Assembly: GCA_029210125.1 (NCBI GenBank)
Contig: JARGPR010000008.1
Span: 81,047 to 145,046, forward strand
Length of the DNA: 64,000 bases
Reading direction: 5' to 3'
DNA from: Pseudomonadales bacterium
GTDB lineage: Bacteria > Pseudomonadota > Gammaproteobacteria > Pseudomonadales > JAHRWD01
The position numbers and the translations under genes are program-made. A model generated the notes under the pieces. The model searched no databases and was not told where the DNA came from. It saw only the letters and a program-made list of their open reading frames with translations. Shown one piece after another: positions 1 through 11,228 of the stretch (position 1 is its first letter; each line of letters starts with the position of its first letter).

Positions 1-162
1 TGCATTAAAAACAGCGAAATTTTCAGGCAGTACCGCCAACCTGGCACCGTCGCCCTCGGCTTTTTCAATAAGGCCTGCAACTATATCCAGGTTTTCATTG
101 AGCTGATCGCTGCTGTTCATCTGGATTACCGCTGCCTTGAATGACGTTGATGGATTTTTCAT
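1..162 (-). CDS. Carbon-nitrogen hydrolase (nitrilase/omega-amidase family), N-terminal part
   Basis: Only the first 54 codons are in the window. The gene runs leftward off the edge. The N-terminus reads like the usual start of this family: a short strand (KAAVIQM), a helix, then LPENFA, whose Glu47 fits the catalytic Glu of the Glu-Lys-Cys triad. I chose the ATG at 162 because it has GGAG seven bases upstream and keeps the conserved AVIQM strand; the internal ATG at 120 would remove it. The gene therefore starts inside the 3' end of yhdP, overlapping it by 68 bp in another frame, which suggests translational coupling. A nitrilase next to yhdP (and usually tldD) is a common gammaproteobacterial order. 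The substrate is not predictable from this fragment. Confidence 0.82.
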   Translation of the reverse strand, partial: MKNPSTSFKAAVIQMNSSDQLNENLDIVAGLIEKAEGDGARLAVLPENFAVFNA

Positions 163-3100
163 ACAGCTCCATAATTTTTGAATTAGCTTCGGTCTCGAAA
201 ACACTATCGAGTTCCACCACAGGATTTTCGAGCTTTCCGGTTATTCGATAACGAGCGCTACTAAATACCTTAAGAGAATCTTCAAACAACTTGCTAGCAA
301 TAAAGACCGCAGCAGCCGTAGGCAACCCGCCTATTAAAGCGCCGTACCATGGTAAATTTCGACTCACAGGCAGTGTCACTACCAGGCTCATATCGAGCTG
401 ATCTTTTTCCACATAATACAACCCCGACAATTCAAAATTTGCGGATACCCCCTCTATCTCGATGATATCCTTGATATGAACGACACCATTTTCTAATAGT
501 AGGTCGCCACCAATTCGCTTGTACTTCATACTTTTGCCAACCAGACCGGCAAAATTGGAACCCAAACCACCAATAAAACCTTCAATATTAAGCAAATTTA
601 TAACACTTAAAGGAGCACCTGCATCACCCGCTAAAAAATGACCCTTTTTGGAAATAACACTGAATTCACCCGTCGCTGAAAGCGCCGAAATTTGATCAGG
701 GCGACCACTTGAAGTTAAGATCAAATCAATTACGCCTTCCTCGCTCGACAATACCGGAGCGAAGCCGAAGGACTTGGTCACTATAGAAATATCCTTAAAT
801 TTACCCTTTAACTGAATTTCGGTGGAGGTTTCTTCATCCGATACCAACCAGTCAAATCGAACTTTTTCAATTGCCAAATTTTCGGAGGTGATAGTTCCAT
901 CCGATAAATGAGCTCCTTTAGAATCACTATGTAATTTCCATTTCCATGCACCAGTATCACGCCCATTTAGTACCATGTGATCAACTGAAAAATCAATAGC
1001 CGAAAAAGTCCGCGGGTCGATATTTTCTAACAATCGCTGTTCTTTGGTTGGCTTATTTCCCTCGACTAAATGTTCATCGTAGTTGATTTGAAGATCAAAT
1101 ACCTCAATCAATAAAGGTCGATTAGGATCGAAATACCATTGAGCTTGCCCCGACGAAAGATTACATTGATATCGGAGTGAAACACCCTCATCACCTTTAT
1201 TTAAGTCAATTTCAGATTCGCCCAACCTAAAGTCACCGTACTTGAGATTGACGATACTAAGATCTACAGTATCAATTGGAAAATTGCTATATCCGCTACT
1301 TTTCTTGCCTGAACTCTCTGAATTTTTAGGGTTATTCGACACATTCGCGTTCATCATCAAATCAATCCAGGGTTCGATATCAAATTCCTTTAATACCCCT
1401 TCAATGGAAAAACCAGCATGTTCGATAGATTCAAATCGAAACTGACTAGCAACCCCCTCCCCTAGAATAAGTTTCCCCCGGGGTGATTGGCCCGCCGCAA
1501 CCTCAAGACTCAAATTAATATCATTATCCAACCCAAAATTCAGGTGTTGGGGCGCTCCACTCAACTCCATCGAAAAACGAAAAGCTCTACTTTCATCCAC
1601 TTGTTTTTTTAGTGGGTTTGGATATGTGCTAGCTACCCCGACAAGGTCTGAATAGACCTGCAATAGCGGCTTGGATGAGCTGTCATGATAGATATCGAGT
1701 GTCGCTCCATATTCAGTTTTCCCGTTCAGCAACGGAAACTGGGATAAGTCATACCAGGCACTTAATCTATCTAGCTTCGTTGCACCTTTTAACTGAATGG
1801 AGGTTGTTGATGGTTTTCCGTCGACTAAAACGGTTTCCACCAAACCCATAACAGGCTCCTCAAGAAAGGTTGCGGAAAATTCCTTTGAGGTAATACCGGT
1901 TTTGCTGGAAAAGTTAACACTGCCTGCGACCTGTTCAAATTTCAGAAAATAGTCAGGCAGTTCCAGGTCGTTGTTATCAGTATGTAATTCAACCTCATAT
2001 TCAACGTCAACTGAATCTTTTTTTATCGGTATCTGCAATTCCAGTTCTGTCGACAATTCTCCTGATATTGTAAGCTGTTTTAGCAACTCCGGATTCAAGT
2101 CAGCGATAGGTGTTTCCCGAAGATAGTCCAGCGCAGACTCTGCTTGATCCCGAAATTCCGTGGACACTTGTAACAGGTATTCATCATTTACCGCTTCGCC
2201 GGTTACAACAACGTCACCAACCACGATATCTCTGGTTTTGACTGTGGATGACTCAATCCGTAATTGGTCATCATTAACCCAGATAGTACCGTTTAGTTCT
2301 TCCAAAGCGGGCCACTGTTGATCAAAGGTTAGATCCACATCAAGGAGATTAAAAACCAACTGCAAATTGCGACTATTTGGTTTCGCTCCCTTTTTTAAAG
2401 AGCCTTGATAGAGCACTCCGCCCTCTTCTATAGAACCGGAAAGCAAGTTTTTATCGAGCCAGGCCATCAATTTTTCGGTTTCCGGTCGATTGGAAAGATA
2501 ATCAGATTTGGCCCCCACTGAACTATTGTGCAATCCCACCAACAGCGAAAGCTCCGGCTCCTGTTCGCCATAGGGAAATTGAATATGGAATATTCCAGCC
2601 GCCTTGGCCTGCTCGCTTTCCAATGTGATCAGCTCCGAACGCATCAGAACACCCCAGGGTTTGATTGACCAGAGGATAGCTCCCGCAGCCTTTTGGTAAT
2701 GCCATTTATTTCCAAATAATTCGGGAAAATGGAGCTCAAATGGTTGCGAATCGATCGTGAGAATACCGGTGATACTATGAGCAGTGCCTTCAAATCCCCC
2801 ATAGCCATTTAAGCGCCCAATCGACGGTACACCATTCCAAGCGTCCATTGAAAGGTCATCTAAAACACTCCACATACCAAATCTAACCGGGTGATCAACT
2901 TGGAGTGTAATTTCGACATGAGGTGAGCCCAACGCTCCAGAAATATTCATTTTCTGAAGTGCCTTGGAAAACACATGATCGGTACCGAGCATTGCTTGAA
3001 CCAATGGAGTTAACGGCTCAACTTGCATTAAATCTGTATCCGCTCGAATCGAATATTTATCTTCTGTTTCTTCAATATTGATCATCCAGCGCGGTATCTG

Positions 3101-4153
3101 CCACTGAGTATCACCGATACTAAATTCAATACCGCTGACCCCCAATACGCTCAATCGACGGGATTGATGACCACTTTCACTCTGCCCGGGAGCTTTGCTG
3201 CTTAACCTGCTTCTGCCAAGTATGTGCCAATGGAGGTTTAAACCCAGATCAGTAAACTTAACTGAAGGCGAACTATTCAATTGAAGCTCAAGACTTTCGA
3301 AATTGATATTCGATTTAATAGCGCGAATTTTAGCGGCTTCGATATCCAGCCATACTCGTCCAGCGACACGTCCAGCCTTTACTGGAACTGCATCCGTTTG
3401 TTCCTTTAACGAGGGGATATACTCTGGATCAAAATTGGTAACGGGTAGCTCTGCGTAGCCCTGGCCAGTGAGTTCATCATTCTTTTCTAGATCCAAAATA
3501 AAACGAAAAGTGTCAGATCGTCGATCAACAACAGGAGATTCACTCCTTGGAGTACTCAAGTTGCCTTGTACAGGGCGAGTGGTAAATTGAACTTTCTGCC
3601 TGTCGCGAGTTTCTGTATACAATAGCGATGTATCCAGAAATTCGTAACTGTGGCCTTCAATAGCAACTGTCATTTGACCTGCGCGTACATCAACTGATTC
3701 AACGGCTGCTAACATCAAAGCGATCTGCTTCAATTCAAATTTTGGTGTATCGTTACTGGATATATCTATCCTTGAGTGGAGACTCCAGCCACCAACAAAA
3801 ACCCGCGAAAAAACCAGTTTTTGATGTAGCAATGTAGATAATCCGTTTAGCCGGATTTCTGCGTTGCCAAGAGAGACTGACTTCAGATTATCGGAGTTCG
3901 GCTTAACCACTTTCAGATTGGTTAAGCGTACAATCGGATCGAAATATTCCCAGTCACCTTCAATTGAACCAATCGATAGCTCCACATTGAACCGTTTAGA
4001 CACATTCGATTCAATCAATTCACGAGCATTGGAAAGCTGAAGAAACGATAGGCGAACCACGGAGACCAGCAGCGAAACAAAAATCAAAGCAAACAGCGCT
4101 ATACGAAATAAAAGCGTCGCTGTCCGTTTAACTATTTGATTGGCAAGACTCAT
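95..4153 (-). CDS. yhdP: YhdP family AsmA-like envelope protein
   Basis: This large protein of about 1352 residues has one N-terminal membrane anchor (residues about 9-35, rich in L, F, V and I) followed by a long periplasmic body of beta-rich repeats. That is the architecture of the YhdP/TamB/AsmA group, which is thought to help carry phospholipids between the inner and outer membranes. The C-terminal region (about residue 1180 on, with GDAGAPLSVINLLNIEGF) matches the conserved end of the family. The start is set at the ATG at 4153. A TTG six codons earlier is open, but the ATG overlaps the stop of a tiny upstream ORF as ATGA, a typical coupling arrangement. It is the penultimate gene of the mre operon direction and is followed by the nitrilase. 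The rng gene often found before yhdP is absent. Confidence 0.88.
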   Translation of the reverse strand: MSLANQIVKRTATLLFRIALFALIFVSLLVSVVRLSFLQLSNARELIESNVSKRFNVELSIGSIEGDWEYFDPIVRLTNLKVVKPNSDNLKSVSLGNAEIRLNGLSTLLHQKLVFSRVFVGGWSLHSRIDISSNDTPKFELKQIALMLAAVESVDVRAGQMTVAIEGHSYEFLDTSLLYTETRDRQKVQFTTRPVQGNLSTPRSESPVVDRRSDTFRFILDLEKNDELTGQGYAELPVTNFDPEYIPSLKEQTDAVPVKAGRVAGRVWLDIEAAKIRAIKSNINFESLELQLNSSPSVKFTDLGLNLHWHILGRSRLSSKAPGQSESGHQSRRLSVLGVSGIEFSIGDTQWQIPRWMINIEETEDKYSIRADTDLMQVEPLTPLVQAMLGTDHVFSKALQKMNISGALGSPHVEITLQVDHPVRFGMWSVLDDLSMDAWNGVPSIGRLNGYGGFEGTAHSITGILTIDSQPFELHFPELFGNKWHYQKAAGAILWSIKPWGVLMRSELITLESEQAKAAGIFHIQFPYGEQEPELSLLVGLHNSSVGAKSDYLSNRPETEKLMAWLDKNLLSGSIEEGGVLYQGSLKKGAKPNSRNLQLVFNLLDVDLTFDQQWPALEELNGTIWVNDDQLRIESSTVKTRDIVVGDVVVTGEAVNDEYLLQVSTEFRDQAESALDYLRETPIADLNPELLKQLTISGELSTELELQIPIKKDSVDVEYEVELHTDNNDLELPDYFLKFEQVAGSVNFSSKTGITSKEFSATFLEEPVMGLVETVLVDGKPSTTSIQLKGATKLDRLSAWYDLSQFPLLNGKTEYGATLDIYHDSSSKPLLQVYSDLVGVASTYPNPLKKQVDESRAFRFSMELSGAPQHLNFGLDNDINLSLEVAAGQSPRGKLILGEGVASQFRFESIEHAGFSIEGVLKEFDIEPWIDLMMNANVSNNPKNSESSGKKSSGYSNFPIDTVDLSIVNLKYGDFRLGESEIDLNKGDEGVSLRYQCNLSSGQAQWYFDPNRPLLIEVFDLQINYDEHLVEGNKPTKEQRLLENIDPRTFSAIDFSVDHMVLNGRDTGAWKWKLHSDSKGAHLSDGTITSENLAIEKVRFDWLVSDEETSTEIQLKGKFKDISIVTKSFGFAPVLSSEEGVIDLILTSSGRPDQISALSATGEFSVISKKGHFLAGDAGAPLSVINLLNIEGFIGGLGSNFAGLVGKSMKYKRIGGDLLLENGVVHIKDIIEIEGVSANFELSGLYYVEKDQLDMSLVVTLPVSRNLPWYGALIGGLPTAAAVFIASKLFEDSLKVFSSARYRITGKLENPVVELDSVFETEANSKIMELYEKSINVIQGSGNPDEQQRSAQ

Positions 4154-4239
4154 TTCAGGTTTTCGACCCAACTTAAAAATTCAGCATTGCCCTTTTCCCT
4201 GATTAGTCGTTCAACCGCTACTAATCCCATGAGCAACAT
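4150..4239 (-). CDS. 29-residue ORF coupled to yhdP
   Basis: This ORF lies in the 110 bp between maf and yhdP. It begins with ATG after a purine-rich AAGGGG stretch and encodes a 29-residue peptide beginning MLLMGLVAVERLI. Its TGA stop overlaps the yhdP ATG as ATGA. I do not recognise the sequence; it is not an obvious end of RNase G. It could be a small protein, a leader whose translation opens the yhdP start, or a decayed remnant of a gene once located here. The positioned ribosome site and stop/start overlap favour actual translation, but no homology supports a function. Confidence 0.4.
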   Translation of the reverse strand: MLLMGLVAVERLIREKGNAEFLSWVENLK

Positions 4240-4263
4240 AAACCCCTTCCCCAATACGGGTCC

Positions 4264-4857
4264 TTACAAACAGTGAATTCCTGCTGATTTTAACAGTCTC
4301 GCGGTTTCTTCCAATGGTAACCCCACAACACCTGAATAACTGCCTTCAATACGAGAAACAAAAACCGCCCCAAGGCCCTGAATTGCGTATCCACCGGCTT
4401 TATCAAGGGGTTCACCACTTCCCCAGTACGCCATCATTTCTCCCTGCTCAATTGTCCGAAATATCACGTCGGTTTTTACCAAAATGGTCTCTACACGTTC
4501 CTTCGATGCTAGCGCTACCGCTGTTATTACCTGATGGGTTGAACCCGAAAGTTTTCCCAACATTTCCAGACCATGCTGTTGTGATTCGGGTTTACAAAAA
4601 ATTTCATCCCCTGCAAAAACTATGGTATCCGCTGCCAAAACTGGCAGAGGGGCTTTAGCGGTCGCTTCAATAAGACGAAAACCCTCGCGAGCTTTTTCGG
4701 CGGCCATACGGGTTGCGTAGCATTCTACGGTTTCGCTATTAACAGGCGTTTCATCTATAGAAAACCGGATGACTTCAAATCGAATCCCGATTTGCTGCAG
4801 AAGCTCAGCTCTCCTTGGTGAGCTAGAGGCGAGATATATCTGTCCATACGGTTTCAT
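4264..4857 (-). CDS. maf: Maf family nucleotide pyrophosphatase (YhdE type)
   Basis: The protein has 197 residues, the normal length for Maf. The N-terminal substrate loop SSSPRR is at residues 11-16, the conserved acidic DET at 35-37, and the catalytic Asp at about 77 in AADTIV. The ADTIV form, rather than SDQ, points to the YhdE class, which hydrolyses dTTP, UTP and some modified nucleotides, rather than the YceF 7-methyl-GTP class. It is a cytoplasmic house-cleaning enzyme also linked to septum control. It sits in the usual place after mreD, 32 bp downstream, and is probably cotranscribed with mreBCD. Confidence 0.93.
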   Translation of the reverse strand: MKPYGQIYLASSSPRRAELLQQIGIRFEVIRFSIDETPVNSETVECYATRMAAEKAREGFRLIEATAKAPLPVLAADTIVFAGDEIFCKPESQQHGLEMLGKLSGSTHQVITAVALASKERVETILVKTDVIFRTIEQGEMMAYWGSGEPLDKAGGYAIQGLGAVFVSRIEGSYSGVVGLPLEETARLLKSAGIHCL

Positions 4858-4889
4858 ATACGATTTAATCTAGCCTGTACAAATCTATA

Positions 4890-5360
4890 TTACCGCCGAA
4901 CACGCTGCAGCAGCGTAAATATAAATGGCCACATTAGCGCGCTAAAAAGCACTGGTAAAAAAAACGAAAAACTGAACGATGCCTGTCCTGAAAACTGCGC
5001 GATCAACCCGTCTATCAGCTCATATATAGCCACAGCAAAGGCTATAAGCAGTGTCTGTTGAGTCCTAGAGAACATTCGGAACTGCTGATGCAAACTCACT
5101 GCAAAAAATGCAGCGATTACAAATGTCATGGCATGCTGCCCCAGCAACGAACCTTCAACAAGATCAAGCAACAAACCAACCACCCAGGCAGACGACAACC
5201 CGATGCGTTCCGGTAATGCGATCAACCAATACAGTAATACCAGCAACACCCATTCCGGCCGCAATAAATTAAAGGTATTTGATAAGGGGATAGTTGCTAA
5301 CAGAAATGCCACAAACAAACTGAACAGTACAATGGATAGATTGGTCGCTCTCGTCTCCAT
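4890..5360 (-). CDS. mreD: Rod shape-determining protein MreD
   Basis: A small, very hydrophobic protein of 156 residues with about five or six membrane helices and almost no soluble part, as expected for MreD. In the inner membrane MreD links MreC to the MreB filament and the elongation synthases PBP2 and RodA. Sequence conservation in MreD is low, so the call rests on its hydrophobic profile, length, the LRPEWVLLVLLYW segment typical of the family near the second helix, and its place three bases after the mreC stop and before maf. The very tight spacing suggests coupled translation. Confidence 0.9.
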   Translation of the reverse strand: METRATNLSIVLFSLFVAFLLATIPLSNTFNLLRPEWVLLVLLYWLIALPERIGLSSAWVVGLLLDLVEGSLLGQHAMTFVIAAFFAVSLHQQFRMFSRTQQTLLIAFAVAIYELIDGLIAQFSGQASFSFSFFLPVLFSALMWPFIFTLLQRVRR

Positions 5361-5363
5361 CGT

Positions 5364-6242
5364 CTACTGGCCCTGCTCGGCTTCATTACTATCCTGAAAG
5401 CCGGTAGTTGCTTTTAGAACACGATCAGGAGAGAACACCAGCAAAAAATGCTGTGCTTTGGTCAAGGATGCAGTGGGAGTCGCTTTAATTCTCGCAAAAG
5501 CCTGGCCAGGGTCGTGCTCAACAACGCTCACAAAAGCTACAGGATAACCAGATGGGAAACGTTGGCCGAGACCTGACGTCACCAACAAATCTCCAACTTC
5601 AATATCCGCAGTATCAGGAATATATAAGAGTTCTAGCTCATTAATATGATCGGTTCCGCTTAAAATTGCCCGCAGCCCATTGCGATTAACCAGTACCGGA
5701 ACTGAATGGGTATTATCGGTAATCAGTAGCGCTCGACTTGAAAGCTGTCCTGCTTCAATAACTTGTCCAACCAATCCATCCGCATTCACAACCGGCTGAC
5801 CAACAAAAACACCGCTGCTTGTTCCTTTACCTAGAATGATTTGGTGGGCATTTGAGTCTGGCGAAACACCGACTAACTCCGCAACAATCACTTTTTGATC
5901 AAGCAATGCAGACGAGTTCAGAAGCTCTCTCAAGCGTGTATTCTCAGCAGTTAAGGCAGCGAGCCGCTGGACCTTATATTGCAAAAGTAGTGCTTGAGCT
6001 TTTAGTGCTTTATTTTCCTGCTGGAGTGTTTCTCTACCGGTAAAAAAACTATCGACACGATCCCCCAAATCCAAGAATGTCCGAGAGACCTTATATACAG
6101 AGGTGGAAAGCAAACCCAATGATGAGCGAACTTCATCGAGGTAGCTATATCTGAAGTCCGCGACCATCAGCACTAATGCTAATGCTGTCAGAAGGAACAA
6201 ACGAGCCTTTAGGAAAGGTCGATTAATAAAAATCGATTTAAT
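5364..6242 (-). CDS. mreC: Rod shape-determining protein MreC, probable AUU start
   Basis: MreC is a bitopic periplasmic scaffold of the elongasome. The protein has a short cytoplasmic tail, one membrane helix (about residues 15-31), a coiled coil (about 60-105, rich in L, K, E and Q) and two beta-barrel domains with the typical GLVGQV and VTSGLG motifs. The first standard-type start in the frame is a TTG at 6200, which would cut off the conserved basic segment IKSIFINRPFLKAR found at the start of MreC proteins. The frame stays open upstream, and an ATT at 6242 sits eight bases after GGAG exactly where the family normally starts, giving 292 residues. No ATG, GTG or TTG fits. An AUU start is rare and usually means weak or regulated initiation. 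The start is inferred; the gene identity is firm. Confidence 0.9.
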   Translation of the reverse strand: MKSIFINRPFLKARLFLLTALALVLMVADFRYSYLDEVRSSLGLLSTSVYKVSRTFLDLGDRVDSFFTGRETLQQENKALKAQALLLQYKVQRLAALTAENTRLRELLNSSALLDQKVIVAELVGVSPDSNAHQIILGKGTSSGVFVGQPVVNADGLVGQVIEAGQLSSRALLITDNTHSVPVLVNRNGLRAILSGTDHINELELLYIPDTADIEVGDLLVTSGLGQRFPSGYPVAFVSVVEHDPGQAFARIKATPTASLTKAQHFLLVFSPDRVLKATTGFQDSNEAEQGQ

Positions 6243-6314
6243 AGTGACTGCTCCACACTTAAAACGCTATTCGTATTGGCAATATTAGCTACCAATACCA
6301 GACCAACGATTTAT

Positions 6315-7352
<1,038 letters not shown>

Positions 7353-7635
7353 TCAATTTCGGTGTCCCGCACCGCCCATCAGCAAGAGTGTCAATTGAGT
7401 AAAAACTATAGCAGGGCGCGTCAACCGCGATCACTAACTGCCACCTAGTTCCAAACAAACAAAGAAAAACCGTTAATTCATTGAAAAAAATAGGTTTTTT
7501 AATTAATTTCGCACTGTATCAGCGGCAGGGATTCAGAGCAAGCGCTAAATATGGTAAGTTTGGGGCTGTTTACCTATACGGTTTATTCTGACAAACACTG
7601 GTAAAAGTGGAACCCATTGCAACGGAGAACTTTTA

Positions 7636-7923
7636 ATGTCGATTGACAGCAAGGAAATAGAAAAACTCGCCGATCTGGCTCGCCTTAAGTTCGACCAAGA
7701 ACAACTTGGTGAAGTCACTGATCGGATCGCATCGGTACTGGATTTTATCGATCAGCTTCACCAGACCGAAACTCAAGCCATAGAACCGATGGCTCACCCA
7801 ATGGATGCCGTGCAACGCCTGCGGGCTGACAAGGTCACCGAAAGCAATCAACGGGAAAAATATCAACAGGTCGCACCGGCAACTGAAAATGGTCTTTATC
7901 TGGTGCCGAAAGTCATTGAGTGA
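7636..7923 (+). CDS. gatC: Asp-tRNA(Asn)/Glu-tRNA(Gln) amidotransferase subunit C
   Basis: The protein has 95 residues, the usual length. It starts with the typical helix (KEIEKLADLARLKF) and carries LDFIDQLHQ and the conserved MAHPMDAVQRLRAD segment that wraps the GatA/GatB interface. A strong GGAG lies nine bases before the ATG. GatC is a structural subunit of the heterotrimer that converts Glu-tRNA(Gln) or Asp-tRNA(Asn) into the amidated form. It opens the gatCAB operon, 116 bp before gatA. Confidence 0.96.
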   Translation: MSIDSKEIEKLADLARLKFDQEQLGEVTDRIASVLDFIDQLHQTETQAIEPMAHPMDAVQRLRADKVTESNQREKYQQVAPATENGLYLVPKVIE

Positions 7924-8038
7924 ACAAGATGTATAAAATAACGCACACGCTGAAACACAGACCAACAAGCTTGCAATACAATTATTCTTAATCACGCACT
8001 CAATTACGCGGCATTTAACTACAGGAAGCACGCTTTCC

Positions 8039-9487
8039 ATGCATAACAAAACCCTCTCAGAGATATCCAGCGGGCTCAGAAATGGCGATTTCAGCAGCGA
8101 AGAGATCACCCGCCACTTCCTGAACCGAATAAATCAGCTGGATCCGCAGTTCAACAGTTTTATCGCGGTCACCGAAGAGCAGGCAATTCAGCAAGCCAGA
8201 CAAGCGGACAAGATGATTTCAGCGGGTGAAACACAGGCTCTGCTGGGCGTCCCTTTTGCCCACAAAGATATTTTTTGCACGGAGGGTGTACTGACCACCT
8301 CGGGCTCAAAAATGCTCGAAAATTTTATTTCACCCTACGATTCAACAGTGGCAGCCAATCTAAAACGCGCTGGAGCCGTAAACCTCGGCAAAACCAATAT
8401 GGATGAGTTTGCGATGGGCTCATCCAATGAGACCAGCTTTTTTGGCCCGGTCAAGAATCCCTGGGATGTGACCCGGGTTCCAGGTGGTTCCTCCGGTGGT
8501 TCGGCAGCGGCTGTAGCAGCGCGCCTTGCTCCCGCTGCCACCGCTACGGATACGGGCGGCTCGATTCGCCAGCCCGCTTCACTATGCGGTGTGACAGGCC
8601 TTAAACCGACCTACGGGCGGATATCACGCTGGGGTATGATCGCATTCGCTTCAAGTCTTGATCAGGCCGGTCCAATCACACAAACCGCCGAGGATGCAGC
8701 ACTTATGCTCAACTCAATGGCGGGATTTGATCCAAAGGACTCTACCAGTGTCGACCAACCGGTCCCGGACTATAGAGCCAACCTGAACGATTCACTCAAG
8801 GGATTAACCATTGGCTTGCCAAAGGAGTATTTCGCATCGGGGTTAGATCCAAAACTGGAAAACATCATTCAGGAAGCGATTTCTGAATACCAGCGACTCG
8901 GCGCAACGGTTAAAGAGGTCAGCCTGCCAAACAGTTCACTATCGGTACCGGTCTATTATGTAATTGCTCCGGCGGAATGCTCTACTAATCTGTCACGTTT
9001 CGATGGAGTCCGATACGGCTACCGTTGCGCGGAGCCAATCAACCTTGAAGATATGTATACCCGAACCCGCTCAGAAGGGTTTGGCGACGAAGTCAAAAGA
9101 CGAATCCTGATTGGAACCTACGTGCTCTCCTCCGGATTTTACGATGCCTACTACATACAAGCTCAAAAGACCCGACGGTTAATCCAGCAGGATTTTGTTA
9201 ACGCCTTTGAGCAGGTCGATGTACTAATGGCGCCAACCTCCCCATCCCCGGCATTTAAGTTTGACGAGAAAACCGCCGATCCACTCACCATGTACCTGGA
9301 AGATATCTACACCATTGGCGTAAACCTTGCGGGTCTACCCGGCATTTCAATACCTGCGGGGCAACTTGACGGGCTACCCGTTGGCCTCCAAATCATCGGC
9401 AATTATTTTTCCGAATCGAAGCTCCTAAACGTTGCACACCAGTACCAGCAGGTAACGGGATGGCACAAAGCTCAACCAATAGATTAG
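8039..9487 (+). CDS. gatA: Asp-tRNA(Asn)/Glu-tRNA(Gln) amidotransferase subunit A
   Basis: This is the glutaminase subunit, an amidase-signature enzyme of 482 residues. The Ser-cis-Ser-Lys triad is visible: Lys76 in FAHKDIF, cis-Ser151 in PGGSSGGS, and the nucleophile Ser175 in [11 protein letters not shown]. It releases ammonia from glutamine, which is tunnelled to GatB. The 115-bp spacing from gatC is longer than usual for this operon but holds no other gene. The ATG at 8039 is followed by a normal N-terminus (HNKTLSEIS). Confidence 0.97.
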   Translation: MHNKTLSEISSGLRNGDFSSEEITRHFLNRINQLDPQFNSFIAVTEEQAIQQARQADKMISAGETQALLGVPFAHKDIFCTEGVLTTSGSKMLENFISPYDSTVAANLKRAGAVNLGKTNMDEFAMGSSNETSFFGPVKNPWDVTRVPGGSSGGSAAAVAARLAPAATATDTGGSIRQPASLCGVTGLKPTYGRISRWGMIAFASSLDQAGPITQTAEDAALMLNSMAGFDPKDSTSVDQPVPDYRANLNDSLKGLTIGLPKEYFASGLDPKLENIIQEAISEYQRLGATVKEVSLPNSSLSVPVYYVIAPAECSTNLSRFDGVRYGYRCAEPINLEDMYTRTRSEGFGDEVKRRILIGTYVLSSGFYDAYYIQAQKTRRLIQQDFVNAFEQVDVLMAPTSPSPAFKFDEKTADPLTMYLEDIYTIGVNLAGLPGISIPAGQLDGLPVGLQIIGNYFSESKLLNVAHQYQQVTGWHKAQPID

Positions 9488-9579
9488 TCAAACCAAAAAG
9501 TGCGTTGAGATCATCGTAAGTAACTCAACGCCAGTCACTCTTTTTTAGATAACAGACCAAACTGAAGGCAATAAACAAG

Positions 9580-11013
9580 ATGGAATGGGAAACTGTAATC
9601 GGGCTCGAAATACACGCCCAACTCGCAACTGAGTCAAAAATATTCTCCGGCTCCAGTACCACCTTCGGTGCAGAGGCTAATACTCAGGCTAGCCTGGTTG
9701 ACCTGGCGCTGCCCGGAGTACTTCCGGTATTTAACGAACAAGCATTAAAGCTCGCTGTAATATTTGGCCTTGGGATTGGTGCCAAAATTCACAAAAAGTC
9801 AGTATTTGATCGTAAAAACTATTTTTATCCCGATCTACCCAAAGGCTATCAAATCAGCCAGCTTCATCACCCCATCGTCGGTGAAGGTCATGTTGATATC
9901 ACTCTCAGTGATGGCACAGTCAAGCGTGTTGGCGTTACCCGCGCCCACTTAGAGGAGGATGCTGGAAAATCCCTGCATGAGGATTTTCACGGTTCGACCG
10001 GCATTGACCTCAACCGAGCCGGCACACCGTTGCTGGAAATCGTTTCCGAACCAGACCTACGCTCCGCTGAAGAGGCCGTTGCCTACCTAAAGAAAATTCA
10101 CACTCTGATCCGCTATCTTGGGATCTCTGATGGCAACATGGCCGAAGGTTCAATGCGTTGCGATATCAATATTTCAATGCGCCCGATGGGCCAGGAGACA
10201 CTGGGTACACGGGCTGAAATAAAAAACGTCAACTCTTTCCGGTTTGTCGAGAAAGCAATTGTCCACGAAATGGAACGACAGATCGATATACTTGAAGATG
10301 GCGGCAGCGTCGTGCAGGAAACTCGTCTTTATGACTCTGAGCTCGATGAAACCCGTTCAATGCGCAGCAAAGAAGTCGCAATGGATTACCGCTATTTTCC
10401 GGAACCCGATCTACTACCGATCATTATCGATGATGAGTACATTGAAGCACTACGCGCAAATTTGCCCGAACTTCCCGACCAGAAAAAACAACGTTTTACA
10501 GATCAGTACAATCTCAGTAGCAGCGATGCCGAACAACTTGCCGGCAGCCTGGAACTTGGTCGCTATTTCGAAGAAGTGGTTCAAATTTCAGGAGCTGCGA
10601 AACTCTCGGCAAACTGGATCATCGTTGAACTTAGTGGGCAACTCAATAAAAATGAACTCGATATTGGCGACTCACCTGTAACCGCTCAACAACTCGGCGA
10701 GCTGGTTTTGAGAATTCAGGACAACACCATTTCCGGAAAAATAGCCAAAATAGTATTCCAGGAAATATGGAATGGTAAAGGCAGCGCCGACCAGATTATT
10801 GAGTCGCAAGGGCTGAAACAGGTTACCGATAGCGGCGCCATAGAGACGTTGGTTGACGAGGTGATTGCGGCCAATCCATCCCAGGTCGAGCAGTACCTAG
10901 CTGGAAAGGAAAAAATGCTGGGGTTCTTTGTGGGCCAGATCATGAAGGCATCTAAGGGCAAAGCCAACCCCGGCCAGGTGAACGAAATATTAAAAGGCAA
11001 ACTAAAACAATAA
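9580..11013 (+). CDS. gatB: Asp-tRNA(Asn)/Glu-tRNA(Gln) amidotransferase subunit B
   Basis: The protein has 477 residues and is full length. It begins with [13 protein letters not shown], the standard GatB start, and contains [13 protein letters not shown] and the CDIN metal-binding stretch of the kinase-like catalytic half. It ends in a helical YqeY-like tail (about residues 330-477) that binds tRNA. GatB phosphorylates the tRNA-bound Glu or Asp and adds ammonia. It is the last gene of gatCAB. A weak inverted repeat (cggcaagc/gcttgccg) around 11023-11067 follows but lacks a T-run. Confidence 0.97.
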   Translation: MEWETVIGLEIHAQLATESKIFSGSSTTFGAEANTQASLVDLALPGVLPVFNEQALKLAVIFGLGIGAKIHKKSVFDRKNYFYPDLPKGYQISQLHHPIVGEGHVDITLSDGTVKRVGVTRAHLEEDAGKSLHEDFHGSTGIDLNRAGTPLLEIVSEPDLRSAEEAVAYLKKIHTLIRYLGISDGNMAEGSMRCDINISMRPMGQETLGTRAEIKNVNSFRFVEKAIVHEMERQIDILEDGGSVVQETRLYDSELDETRSMRSKEVAMDYRYFPEPDLLPIIIDDEYIEALRANLPELPDQKKQRFTDQYNLSSSDAEQLAGSLELGRYFEEVVQISGAAKLSANWIIVELSGQLNKNELDIGDSPVTAQQLGELVLRIQDNTISGKIAKIVFQEIWNGKGSADQIIESQGLKQVTDSGAIETLVDEVIAANPSQVEQYLAGKEKMLGFFVGQIMKASKGKANPGQVNEILKGKLKQ

Positions 11014-11228
11014 GGTTTTTGTCCGGCAAGCTACTAAAGTCTAGTGTGCGTCATCAAACTGGCTTGCCGAACCCTTACAATATTTTGACTTGCGAACATT
11101 TCCCTTCTACCACGACTCTCGCTAAAGCAGCACCTCGGTGGCGCTGTCAATACTAGACAATTTCTCAATGCTAATATCGCAACTGGTTTTTCAGCATGGT
11201 AGATGCAAACTGACATTTTTATATGTTT

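Noticed and set aside
11023..11067. Inverted repeat after gatB as a terminator
   Set aside because: The loop is about 30 bases and there is no T-run, so it is too weak to call.
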